The translations under genes were made by a program, and so were the position numbers. DNA of 64,000 bases from Balanoglossus misakiensis (lineage: Eukaryota > Hemichordata), in the NCBI GenBank assembly GCA_040954595.2, contig CM082584.2:6510001-6574000 (forward strand). Direction: 5' to 3'. Shown here piece by piece: positions 39,711 to 51,200 of the stretch (the first letter of the stretch is position 1; each line of letters starts with the position of its first letter). The notes beneath the pieces were generated by a model. The model saw nothing but the letters and a program-made list of their open reading frames with translations. It was not told where the DNA came from and ran no database searches.

Positions 39711-42700
39711 GATAATGGTTTCTCATCCCATATTCTCACTGATGACTTGTTTGTTTGGATTCTTTTTGCATATAGCTGCCGCAACTAAGAGAAACATGAA
39801 TACAGCTGATTGTCCATAAAAAAACATTGCATGCATTTACATCAGAAATATTTTATAGACCCCAAAATTGCCCACATTTAAATTTGTTCCATTTGTCTCT
39901 GGCTGAGTTGAAAATTCATGATTTTCCTACACAGGGTTGCATGTTATTACGCCGTTATAAATTACAAGTCTTCACAACACTTCAACTGATATAATGAACC
40001 GCGAAAGGGGCTTCTTAGATTCGGCAACATTAGTTTGGAAAAAAATCAATTATTTGATCCTGACTCATTTTGCGATAACCCTGATAACCTTGCTTCCCTG
40101 TATAAAGATCCAATTTTATCATAGAAATGAAACAATAAGAATACATCACAGAGCATGGCGGTGAAGCGGTTTATTATAAACCAACCATGTTGCCTGCATT
40201 ATTATTTTTGATTGTGCAGTTATTCTGTAAACAAAAATAAGCAAAAATGTGTGAGATTTGGGATGAGGAATCATTTTCTTGTTTATCTGTTTTTTTTGTT
40301 TGGTATTACTGATTCTCACTACCGCAAAGACTGGTGTATCTAGTAACATTTGCTGAGCTTTCTGGGAGATGAAGCGAGGCAGAGTAAAGTGTCTTTCAAT
40401 TCTCATCCCTCTTCTGGTTGTTTAGTGTATAGGTGGCGCTGTTGTGAATTTCAGAACAACAAGGTCTTTAGAATCATACCGTTCTTAGTCATTCTCGAGA
40501 GATTTGCACATTGTGATGTTATAGACGTATTTACAAGGTTCATGTTTTACGGACACACAAACCTCTTCAAAAATGTTGAATGTGCACTGGTACAAAAGAC
40601 AAAGACAAGGGCATTTAGAAATCACAATCCTTTAAAAGTGAGTAGTTTTTTATCGGGTCAGTGCTACAAGACAACAAAGATGTCCTCGCCCGATCGCCCA
40701 TATTATATCTTTGCCAGATTGTCAATTCATGTCGGAATCACTCTTGCCAAAATTAGTCTGGGCTACCCCCAACCTTGGATGCAAATTCACCCAATCTAGT
40801 TCCATTCACAAGCACTGCAGCAAGTATCATCATCCTAAAATGCTAGCTGGTACAATTATCTCACCAGGATTCACTCAAGACTGAGCAAAACAAATTTTGC
40901 AGAAGGTCTGTATGTGACCTTGTAGTAAATGCCATCACCCCTTTAGATTCCCAGCATGTGCAAATGAAGTGATATCGAAGCTTTTTCCTAAACATGAAGT
41001 CATGAATGAAAGAAGACGTGAATTCTCACGCATCCGTGTATTACGTAATGCACTCTCGATGGAGCATAATATCCATACCTGAAGTTTCTTTCTCTCATTT
41101 GATCATATTTTGTGGAATAAACCAAGATACCCTTTCTATTTTTGGAATATCAATAGCAGACATGTTGTTTGTCATTGGCTGAAAGTAGCCATGGATCTTC
41201 CCTGTTTCTGAGCCATGGCTCGTGTGAAAAATATCATGAAGTGATGTGTGTATATTAATATTTCGGCAATTTCGAACTGAGTGATGTGTACATGCAAAAA
41301 CAGTTTGTGTGATAGCTAGTGCAGTGTTATAGCATCACGCACAGTACATCAGGTGCTCATAAATGTTGCATGTGTGATCTTGTGGCCGTTTATCACTGTC
41401 AATCATTAGGGCCCTCTAGCGCCATGAATAAAAACAAATACAACTGTAATCATGACTATACTAAGTTGCACATCTTCATTTCACATTCTTGATCCCATTA
41501 ACCCTATTACGTACTGTCAAATGGCAAGTGCAAAAACAGGCAGGCGGAAACTGGAATTGCCCCGCAAAGTGCAAGATTTCAGAATAATCCATTTGCAGGA
41601 TGGTTCATCTTTAAAGAGGTCCATTTTCAAGTCAGCTTTTTAGAGAGGCAATGACTCCATCAGTTCTCTATAGTGCATCAAATTTTAAGTACAGTAATCT
41701 CCCACAGTTATTTATGAACTTCGTTGGCATTTAAACTTCATAAGTATAGGTGGCTATAGTACTGTAGCAGTCATACCTGTAGCATCAGGAACAACTGAAT
41801 ATTTAATATACCCCATAGCCACACGTACGTGTAGTTCTGTTGCACTGTAATACTAAATATTTTGTAAATCTAAGATTGTTAAAAATCACCTTTATTTTTA
41901 AAGTAATAAACACATCATGTAAAATTGGAGATTTGTTTTGGAAATAAAGTCAAAGAGTACTACATATTAGCTTGCATTTGTTCATCTGTTCGCACTGAAA
42001 CTCTGTTGAGGAATTGAATTTGAGTTTGGAGATACGAGATGATAGTTGAGAGAGTGCAGGGTGGAGTTTATATGCATACTGTTGTGTAGAGTTCCAAAGC
42101 TGAACTCAGAGATATTGTGAAGCAAGAAACTATTGTGGAATGAAAGTTCATGGATGTTAGAGATAATTGTTGAGTGAGAGTTTTTAGAGATGTTTCAGAG
42201 ATAATTGTGGAAGGATGCTAGAGATGATGCGTCTGGGACGAGAGTTCAATGGTATTGTGGGATGGACATTCAGTAAATACTATGTATAGGAAAAAGCCAA
42301 ATGCACATTTATGCAATTATAAGACTTAGTGTAATGATCCCCTGAACCACCTGTTGATATCTTGCATTAACCCTTTCACCCCGATTTTCCTCTATAGAGG
42401 TCCAACCTTACCATAGAAAACAATGGGTTTGGACCAAACCATGGCAGTGAAAGGGTTAAAGTAAAGCGCAGTGTTGGGAGGGACCTCATGTGGCGACTAA
42501 ATTGGCTTGATTTGTATCAGCACAATTACAACGAGGTATACTTCATTAAACAGCAGCGTGTGTATACATGTGCCATGTCTGTATTGTAATTATACTCCAT
42601 CCCTTCTGAATTAAGTGTGTGGTCTCCATGGTAATGTCTGACTTCATCAAGGTCAAAGTTGTTCGTTGCCAACTGATGTGACTGATTATAGAAACTGTGT

Positions 42701-45032
42701 GACTTCTCTCCATTGCTATTCATGGAAAGAAACTTAATTGTCGCACAAGGACCATCAGTGTTTGCCAAACTCCATCAATTCCATCAGAAGCAATACTTAA
42801 TCTTCGGAACCAAACTGCAAGGTCGTGCCTAGCTAAGAAACGCCAACAGCAGATCCGAAAGAAAGATTGATTTAATTTCTGATAAAGTAAAGTCACTGTT
42901 GGGCAAATCTGCGATTGATCATGTCCCTGTTTCTAAGCCAATCTGATTTCGTGACGTGACACCCAGTGACTCTCTATACCAGAGAGTGATAGCGGTTCCC
43001 TAGGTGATATGCAAATCGGGTGCGCTGAATAATACGTCATTACTACCAAGGACCAAACGGGACCAGGGAAGGTCACAGAGACGACTGCGGGCTTCAGTGG
43101 AAAATCATCGTAAACATCCTGTGTACACGTATCATTTTACTATTGAAAAGAAAGATTCCAGGAAAAAAACACTCGAGAAAAAATTACCAGAAGTATCATA
43201 CTTCATTACTTTTCAAAGAAAGTGCAGAGGTCATTTGCAAATACAACTCTTCGTCTGTCAAATTATAAAAGGAGGGTGACACACGACAACAACCCGGCTT
43301 GTTTTCTGGGTGTCTTAATTTCCGGAAATTATCCACTGAGTATTCCGGTACGACCAGAAGCAATTGACATGGAGCTGTTTTTCGTCTTTCCTTGACAGGT
43401 GTGGAATTACACTTTTCAAATCTAGAAATCACCTTGACATATTGCCTGCATACTTCTGTGTTTTTATCCTCAGTCTGATTTCTCAGCAGATGCTGAAATG
43501 TTGATTGCTTTTTCCCCAAACATCTTAGCCACTCCAGTAAATCTAATAAGTGGTAGCTGTACGGGCGGGCGTGCACAAGTGTTTCATTTTCTTGGGTACA
43601 ATTGGTGTCTAACTTTTCCATCAAAAGAGGGCAAATTAATGCGTATACTTGCTATTACAAGTTCAGAGCTATTCGCATCTGCGGGCGAGCAATTTCAATT
43701 ATGCTGTGTCAAGTAAAGTTCTTGACTTTTTTTAAACCGCTGATGACTGACAGCTGGTAAGGAGATCGGTAGAAGGAACTTAATGCTGTCTTTAATAAAC
43801 GACAGCTGAGCTTTACTGAATACACCTTGAAATTCAAGTATCTACACTTACTTTTTTTCTCTGAGAATAAGAATTTATTGGGTGTCGGATATTTGCATAT
43901 TCATTAATCATGCAAATTAAATAAACGTGCTCATTTGCTTACTGATATACAAATGTACATAAATAGTATCAACGTTTTACATCGAAAGTTGTAACTATAA
44001 ATTAACACTAAGTCTTGGCGCTGGCTATCGTTTTGTGTTAGACGGTATCATTGATGCACGGAGAAAGTTGAAATTCGAGCAGGAATGTTTTCAATGTTGA
44101 ATTAATGGATTTTGATTAATCACTTTCAATAGTTCACAGATTGATAATCTAGCAAATAGCAAAATATGCCTATTTCTGAATCATCATTTTAGGTTCAAAT
44201 TGAAAGAAGAGATCAGATAGTCGGATTAGCTCAGATTGCCTCCAAGAAATTGAATTTGAGCACTGTTGCCATGGATACTGCAGATGATGGCCGTGCTTCC
44301 ACAGATAAAAGGTCAATAGGTATGTGGTGGTTCCGTGCGTATAGCCACTGGTGAAGTCGGAGTCCGCCTGGTACTTCAGGTGAGTCCCACAGAGTGAATT
44401 TGTTCCATCAAATTGGCGCATACTACAGAAGGGAGTGAAGAAAGGAGTAAGCCAGGGTTGCACAGGGATCTTTAGACATTTTCATCATCCTCGCGTTTTG
44501 AATCCTTTTTACAGTTAACAAGAGAAGATGACCGTGAACATGGCAATGTGAAAGTATGACCATGGAAGATCAATCATCCGACTGACTGAACACATGAATG
44601 CGTGCATGTGTTCATACACCTTGAATAATTTCTGTAAAGTATTTCAATAATGACGAATTGCCTCAATTTGGGAAATGAGATTGTCCGATTCGTTGTGTTC
44701 AGAATCCAAGATGAATATAATAAGAAATGATATGAATTAAACTTGACAATATGACGTCCGTTTGGGGGAAAAACGTGTTTCACAGTGTTTTATGTAGCTT
44801 GCGAGGCCGGTTCGTGACACTGGGTTTATTTGTTTGCACGAATTGCTTGGTCAAATAATTTTACGCCAAAGACTATGCTACTGGAAAGCTCTTTTTTCTG
44901 GATTATATACTTCTTTGTCATCAAAATCAGTAGTACGGGAAGTATGTTTGTTTTGCGTTTAAAGTGACGCATTTGCGAAAGTTAACTTGAAAAATTCACG
45001 CCAACTGCCAGTGGTCATAATCTAAGATGTGT
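39711..45032. other. Intergenic region, no supported gene
   Basis: About 5.3 kb between the FGFR 3' end and the retroelement. Open frames at 40350-40799 (+) and 43196-43624 (-) reach 142-149 codons but show no domain, membrane segment or splice-linked partner. The only supported feature is the piggyBac-like MITE at 42367-42459. Confidence 0.5.
42367..42459. mobile_element. piggyBac-like MITE, 93 bp
   Basis: The ends are perfect inverted repeats: ttaaccctttcac on the left and gtgaaagggttaa on the right, with more imperfect pairing inside (ggtccaaacc-type blocks). The terminal TTAA plus CCC start is the pattern of piggyBac superfamily insertions, which duplicate TTAA. No transposase is present. 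Confidence 0.6.
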
Positions 45033-47240
45033 ATTTATCTTGATTTATCTTGATTGCCATGATTTAAATCATGGCCAGTCAGGGAAGGAAGCCTTTTGGC
45101 TTATATAATCCCTCATTGTCCTTTGTAGCTGTCAAGTCTTATTTTGAAGTCCAGAACAGTTTTAGCATCAACAATATGTGTAGGTAGTTTGTTCCATTCA
45201 GCTATAATCCGTTGGGTGAAGAAGAATTTCCTGCAGTCCAGGCGAAAGCATGATTTTGCTAATTTAAGTGAGTGCCCCCTTGTCCTGTGATGTTGACTGA
45301 ATGTGAACAGTACGTCTGGGGAAACTCTATCTATTCCTTTCACAATCCTGAATACTTGTATCATGTCCCCTCTTGTTCTTCTTTCTTCTAAAGTTGTCAG
45401 TTTAAGTTCTTTTAACCTGGATTCATAACTGAGATGGCTAAGCTCTGGTATCAGTTTTGTTGCTCTTCGTTGTACTTTTTCGACTAATTCAACATCCTTA
45501 GTATAGTGTGGGTTCCAGTATTGTACAACATATTCAATGTGGGGTCTAACCAGTGACTTGTATAGTTGCATAATATTGAACTTTGTCTTGTACTTTATAT
45601 TCCTTTTAATAACTCCAAGGGCTCTATTTGCTTTCTTTACTGCTTCAGCACAGTGTCGACTTGTCTTCATGGAATTATGAATAAGCACCCCCAGATCCTT
45701 TTCCTCTTCAACTGGAGTGAGTGCTTTCATGGTGTAGTTAAATGATGGATTTGTTGATCCCACATGCATTACCTTACATTTGTCAACATTAAATGACATC
45801 TGCCATTCCTCCGACCAAGCTTCAAGGTTGTCAAGATCTTTCTGGAATTTCTCCTTGTCCTCCTGATTCCTAACAATTCTGCCAAGTTTAGTGTCATCAG
45901 CAAACTTAAGGATCACTGACTTTACAGCATCGTCAATGTCATTAATATAAATCAGGAATAAGATGGGACCGAGCACGGACCCCTGTGGGACACCACTTGT
46001 AACTGTAGACCACATAGATGCTGAACCATTTAATACTGTTCGCTGTGCTCTTCCATCTAACCAATTCTGTATCCATGACTTAATTTTACCGACGATGCCA
46101 TGAGCTTCTAGTTTAGCCACCAACCTGGTGTGTGGGACCTTGTCAAAAGCTTTACTGAAATCCAGGTAGGCTATGTCGACTGGGTTTCCCTCATCCACAG
46201 ATTTAGTAACATATTCGAAGAACACCAGTAGATTTGTCACACAAGATAACCCTTTCCTGAAACCATGCTGACTATCCTTTATCAGTTTGTTTGTCTCCAA
46301 GTGGTCCACAATGGCATTCCTAATTAGTGTCTCAAGTAGCTTACACAGGATTGAGGTTAGACTTACAGGTCTGTAGTTTCCAGTTTTGCACTTGGGCCCT
46401 TTTTTGTATATTGGTGTGACGTTGGCTTTCTTCCATACTTCTGGAACCGTTCCTTGTTGTAGTGTTGCATTGAAAATGACTGTGATTGGCCAAGCTAGCT
46501 CTTCTGCCAGTTCTCTCAGTACCTTTGGATGAATATTATCTGGCCCTGGCGTTTTAATGGGATTTAACTTTCTCAGTAGATTGAGTACATCTTCTTGTGT
46601 TACTATGATATCTGATAGAAATTTGTCAGTGTCACTAATTATCTGTTCAGGTTGTGGAATATTGCTTAGATCCTCCCTTGTGAACACAGATGCAAAGAAG
46701 TTATTTAGTAACTCAGCCATATCCTTATCTGTAACTACTGTTTCACCGGAATCATCCTTCAGTGGTCCAACTGTGTCCCTAGTTTTCTGTTTCTTCCTTA
46801 TGTAGGCATAGTAGCTTTTTGGATCCTTCTTAATATTCTTACAAAGTTCCTTTTCAAAGAGTCGTTTTGCTGTACGGATTTCTTGACACGTTTCTCTCTG
46901 TGCATGCTTGTAACTAACAAAGTCACTATAGTCTTTTGATTGTGTATATCTTTTCCAAGCATTATATTTCTTCCTAATTTTCTTTAGTACCTTCTTGTTA
47001 ATCCACAATGGTTGTTTTCTTTTCTTCTTATACTGCTGGGGTGTAAATTTAGTCACAGTTTCGTTGATAACATTTATCAGTTTATCCCAGCATTGCTCTA
47101 CGTTGATTTCCCTGAAAGTTTCTTCCCAATTTATGTGCTTTAAATGTTCCTTCATTCCTTTGTAGTCTGCCCTATTATAATTTAGCGTATTGTCAGCAAA
47201 GTCGCGCTTTATTTGTCCACGTACAGTCACCGGCAACATT
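45033..47240 (-). mobile_element. 5'-truncated non-LTR retrotransposon, CR1/L2-like
   Basis: The element runs on the - strand from about 47240 down to a short repeated tail (atcaagataa twice) at about 45033-45053. Only the linker and reverse transcriptase part remains; the endonuclease expected upstream is missing, as usual for target-primed insertions that stop early. The 3'UTR is only about 60-80 nt and ends in short tandem repeats, not poly(A), which fits the CR1/L2 group rather than L1. I could not identify the target-site duplication. Confidence 0.8.
45113..47239 (-). CDS. Reverse transcriptase of the CR1/L2-like element (partial ORF2)
   Basis: An uninterrupted frame of 708 codons. Visible reverse transcriptase blocks in order: NYRPVSL (288-294), GFRKG (326-330), YLDFSKAFDKVPH (358-370, first catalytic Asp), SGVPQGSVLGPILF (415-428), the catalytic FADD (446-449), then the thumb and the conserved C-terminal region with RRTRGDMIQV, typical of CR1/jockey-type proteins. 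The first 170 residues are the Lys-rich linker that normally follows the endonuclease. The first Met lies next to the truncation and is probably not a natural start. Full length in the family is roughly 900-1000 residues. Lack of stops or frameshifts points to a fairly recent insertion, though the copy cannot move by itself. Confidence 0.9.
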   Translation of the reverse strand: MLPVTVRGQIKRDFADNTLNYNRADYKGMKEHLKHINWEETFREINVEQCWDKLINVINETVTKFTPQQYKKKRKQPLWINKKVLKKIRKKYNAWKRYTQSKDYSDFVSYKHAQRETCQEIRTAKRLFEKELCKNIKKDPKSYYAYIRKKQKTRDTVGPLKDDSGETVVTDKDMAELLNNFFASVFTREDLSNIPQPEQIISDTDKFLSDIIVTQEDVLNLLRKLNPIKTPGPDNIHPKVLRELAEELAWPITVIFNATLQQGTVPEVWKKANVTPIYKKGPKCKTGNYRPVSLTSILCKLLETLIRNAIVDHLETNKLIKDSQHGFRKGLSCVTNLLVFFEYVTKSVDEGNPVDIAYLDFSKAFDKVPHTRLVAKLEAHGIVGKIKSWIQNWLDGRAQRTVLNGSASMWSTVTSGVPQGSVLGPILFLIYINDIDDAVKSVILKFADDTKLGRIVRNQEDKEKFQKDLDNLEAWSEEWQMSFNVDKCKVMHVGSTNPSFNYTMKALTPVEEEKDLGVLIHNSMKTSRHCAEAVKKANRALGVIKRNIKYKTKFNIMQLYKSLVRPHIEYVVQYWNPHYTKDVELVEKVQRRATKLIPELSHLSYESRLKELKLTTLEERRTRGDMIQVFRIVKGIDRVSPDVLFTFSQHHRTRGHSLKLAKSCFRLDCRKFFFTQRIIAEWNKLPTHIVDAKTVLDFKIRLDSYKGQ

Positions 47241-48225
47241 TTTAAAGATCGTTTTTGTCAATATTTATTTTGTTTTAATTGTGATTATTATTATTATTAT
47301 TCTAAGAAGGTCATCAGACAAATTCTAAGACTTTTTGAGAACATACGTAGTATGATTGTGAAAATTTGGAGATCATCTCAACCTCGCAACTGCGCCACCA
47401 GTGTCCAGGTTGATACACTATTTTGTAAACCTCGAAATATTCTGTCAGACAACAATATAAGAATTGTGATTCTCATAATAAAAAAAAACATCTTATTTTT
47501 TGGTATAAATCGGTAATACTAACACAGAACAGAGATCTTTTGGATGTTCAATGCTTTTGATTTATATTAATTATCGTTTGCAACCAAGAAAACAGATAAT
47601 TAATATTACCTTGATCTGACAATATATTGTACAACAAATGTCTGCATTTTGATCAACTTTTTCTTTAGTAAAACGATATAAATTTCTCTCATTTTATGAA
47701 ACATGTCAATACGATGTGTCTTAGTAAAAACAATAAACAAAAAATAAGTTGCCGGTGGCGGCGCTGTGCAACACCTCACAGTATCACAGATCTTGAGCCA
47801 GAAATTCATATCATTGTCTCCCCCAGCCCTGTAACTGTTCGTGAGATTTTTGGTTCCCGTAAATACGATATTGGCAGTTAAATTAAAACTACACTTTGCT
47901 AATATGTGTCCGTGGTAAAAACACTGGTTACGTGCGTGCAGTGCGGCCAGCGACCCCCGACCACCCACGTTCCCCGGGCACAACACTATGCAAATATATG
48001 CGTACATTACCAGTACCCTGTTCTACAAAATAAAAATGTGTATTTATTTGTCATGTTTATTTTACATATGAGAAAAACTTAACATTTCGGATTAACTATA
48101 TTTTTCAAATATTTAGTTATTTTCTAATTTACATAAAAACAAAAGGCACTGGGATTTTTTTGCACTTAATAGTTTACGAATTTTCTTCTCTCTTTTAGAA
48201 AATTAGTTCAGTAACAGTGCCCAAT
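47241..48225 (+). promoter_or_regulatory. Upstream region of ZRANB2, probable promoter area
   Basis: After an AT-rich stretch with (ATT)n at about 47283-47300, base composition changes to locally CpG-rich at about 47745-47985 (gccggtggcggcgctgtg; ccagcgacccccgaccaccc). This is the likely promoter or first noncoding exon. A pyrimidine tract with AG (ttcttctctcttttag) ends at 48198, 27 bases before the ATG, so the coding exon may be joined to an upstream 5'UTR exon. No TATA box can be assigned. Confidence 0.45.
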
Positions 48226-48293
48226 ATGTCGTCCTCGTCGGGAAACAAGAATTTTCGGATGAGCGAAGGTGATTGGGTCTGTTCCGACCAAAA
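48226..48293 (+). CDS. ZRANB2: ZRANB2 exon 1
   Basis: ATG at 48226; residues 1-22 plus two bases. Contains NKNFRMSEGDWVC, the start of zinc finger 1 with Cys19. The donor gtgagt is at 48294 (phase 2). The ATG is supported by alignment of NFR.S.GDW with the vertebrate N-terminus. Confidence 0.92.
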
Positions 48294-51200
48294 GTGAGTA
48301 AAACATGCGTTGTTTTGTTGTGGATGTGCAATTTAATCACAGAAGAGTTATTTTAATAAACCTTTTAACGCCTCGAAATGTTAAGTGAGACATGACGCGC
48401 AGTTCTTTGCTCACAGCTGTGAGTGTAAATCGAGTCGACTGCATCATGTACCATGGAGAAATCTACCAGTTTTAACATACAGAAGGTCCAGCTTGCTCTA
48501 AATGTCATCTCACAACTTTGTGTCATATTGTATCATGCAATATTCTATTTCTTTCCACAGATGTGGAAATGTGAACTTTGCAAGGAGGACAAGTTGCAAT
48601 CGCTGTGGCAAAGGTATGATTGTGATTTTATAGCGATCACCTAATGCAAATATAGCTACAGACTAACTAGTACAGTTACCCATGGAGGTACTAAGAGACC
48701 TCCATGAATTACCATAGCTTGTACAGATGAAACTTGACATCATTTCTGTATGTCTGATCTTTACCCACAGATAAGACCAATGTCAAGGTGAAATCAGGCG
48801 GCATTGAGATTGGCAAAGCTGCCGCTGAGAAGAGTAAAGGACTGTTTAGTGCCAACGATTGGCAGTGTAAAACGTAAGTTCTGAACTTCTTCAATATATT
48901 GTTTTGTGATATTGCAAGATATTTAATAATAGGTTATTTGAGTTGTGTGAGTGGTTGTGTTACGTTTTGTGACAATACAACAATGTACATGTACAGTCTA
49001 TGAATTGAGAAGAGGTAGTACTAACACACATCATGTATGTTGATTTCTGTAATGATTCAATGTATGTATTGAAAAGTACAATGTAGTTACAGTGTGTAAA
49101 GTGTTAGTTCCATGCTAATGATATGTGAGTTGAAACCGATGTATGTATATGAATGTTGTAGTAGCACTGTAATGTGTCATCGATCGTCTACACACAAAGT
49201 TTGGTAACCTGAATACTCATCTATCCTTCACATCAAGCTTATACATGTACCTTCTTCTTTAATTACTGAACATGATAGCAAAGTCATGTTGACATATCAC
49301 CGTTTGATAGTTGAGGACTTGCATTTGTTACTTTGCTTCCAACAGCTGTGGCAATGTGAACTGGGCTCGTCGGTCAACATGCAACATGTGTCACACGCCC
49401 AAGATTGGTAAGGTGGAAGAGCGCACTGGTTACGGCGGTGGTTACAATGAACGTGGAACGGTTGAATATGTTGCGAGGGATGACTCAGACGGAGAATACG
49501 ACGAGGTAAACGTATAACCATTTTGTATCAGGATGGTTACACCCCCTGGACATTTACGCTCTGATCCTACAGTTAGGTATAGGGTTGGGGTGAGTGTCCC
49601 AGCGGGTTGGTGTCCGGAGGGTGACTGTCCTAGAGCCAACCATGATTTTGAACAAGCATAGGAGTTTCTTGACCAGTCTTCAATTGAAGAAGCTAACTTG
49701 TGACCCGTAAACTTTGTTCTCCAAATGTAGAATGTAAACTTTATAAGGTTGCAGTCAAGTGAAGAAGCTAACTGTTTGTGGGACATGACAATCTGACATG
49801 ACATGACAATCTGGTCACTCATTGAGAAACTGAATGTTAACACTGTTGTCTGTTTTCTTCCTAACATGGTACAGTTCGGAAGAAAAAAGAAAAAGTTCCG
49901 TGGAAAAGACGATGCACCTGGTAAAAATGATATCAAAGCTGTTGAAAAGGTGGAACAGAAAGAAAAAGAAGATGAAGAAGACGACGACGAAGATGGTGAC
50001 CTTTCCAAGTATAACTTAGAATCTGATGAAGAGGACAGTGGTGATGATGCAGATATTTCTAAATATAAATTAGATTCAGATGTAAGTGGGCAAATTTTAT
50101 TGATTTGTTTATGAGATATGTACAACTGTACTAAAGTTCTTGCAATACATTTCTCATGTTTGCGGTTGTCACGTTTACGCTTTGAATCCTTTTCATTATC
50201 ATACTGGCAGAATCAATAATAGATCAGGGAGGCAGACTTATACAGATTTTACAAGTGCACACGTCAATTCGTTTTCACTGCGTATGTGCATACTATCAAC
50301 CTACCTGTATGTGTATCAGTGGTTGTGTTGTGTACAGTGAAACCTGTCTATTAAGGACACCTCTTGGACCAGAAAATCTGTCCTGATTTAGAGAGGTGTC
50401 ACTGAAGTCTTTTGATGTGGTTTGAAGGCTACCAGGTGCTTTGTTCATGTAACACATCATGTAGGTCTGAAATGCACTGTATCCTTGGCTTTTGTGTTTG
50501 TAGAGTTAAAGTCATTTTATAAGTCGCAACGGTATTATAAGTCACACCCCTTCTTTGAAAGACTTGTTTGGGAGGAGATTTTAAGGAAATGAATACAACA
50601 GAACATTGGTATTATAAGTCGCACCCCCTTTTCGGCACACACTGTCACTCAAAAAAGGTGCGTCTTATAAAATGACTTTAACGGTCACGCTTTCACTCAC
50701 AAGCCAGTAGTAATGTATTTCTTCATCTTTCTTGTCAAATACTACAGGATGATGATGAAGAGGGTGGTGATCTATCTAAATATGATCTGACTGCAAGTGA
50801 TGAGGAGGAGTTACGCCTCAGGAAACGATCACGTTCGAGATCAGCGTCTTCGTATTCCAGATCGAGATCCCGGTCTCGATCGCGCTCCCGGTCCCGGTCC
50901 AGCTCTGATTCCAGATCGTACTCCAGTAGAAGTAGAAGCTCCTCTAGGTCTAGGTCAAGGTAATTCGTGTATCGGTGAGACATTGCAAGAAGAAGAAGAC
51001 TTCCTGGATGGTTGTGTAGAGTGACATCTCTCGGATCCCGGTGTCAGATTGTTTTACACACACAAACTCACTCACACAGTCACACACACACACACCCACA
51101 CACACACACAATCTATGAAAATTAATTGCACCTTGAATTCACTGAATTAAGCTGTAAAACCTGTTAAAAAAATGTTTTCCCAATCTCACACCAATATATA

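Noticed and set aside
40350-40799. 149-codon open frame as a gene
   Set aside because: No domain, no partner exon, unremarkable composition; length is within chance for this amount of DNA.
43196-43624. 142-codon minus-strand frame as a gene
   Set aside because: Some protein-like composition (Cys, Glu, Lys) but no recognised motif and no supporting splice-linked frames. Left uncalled; a protein search would settle it.
47190-47516. 108-codon plus-strand frame upstream of the retroelement
   Set aside because: It crosses the truncated 5' end of the element and an AT-rich tract; no homology seen.
49442-50125. 227-codon minus-strand Ser-rich frame
   Set aside because: Antisense of ZRANB2 exons 4-5; the Ser-richness reflects the acidic codons on the other strand.
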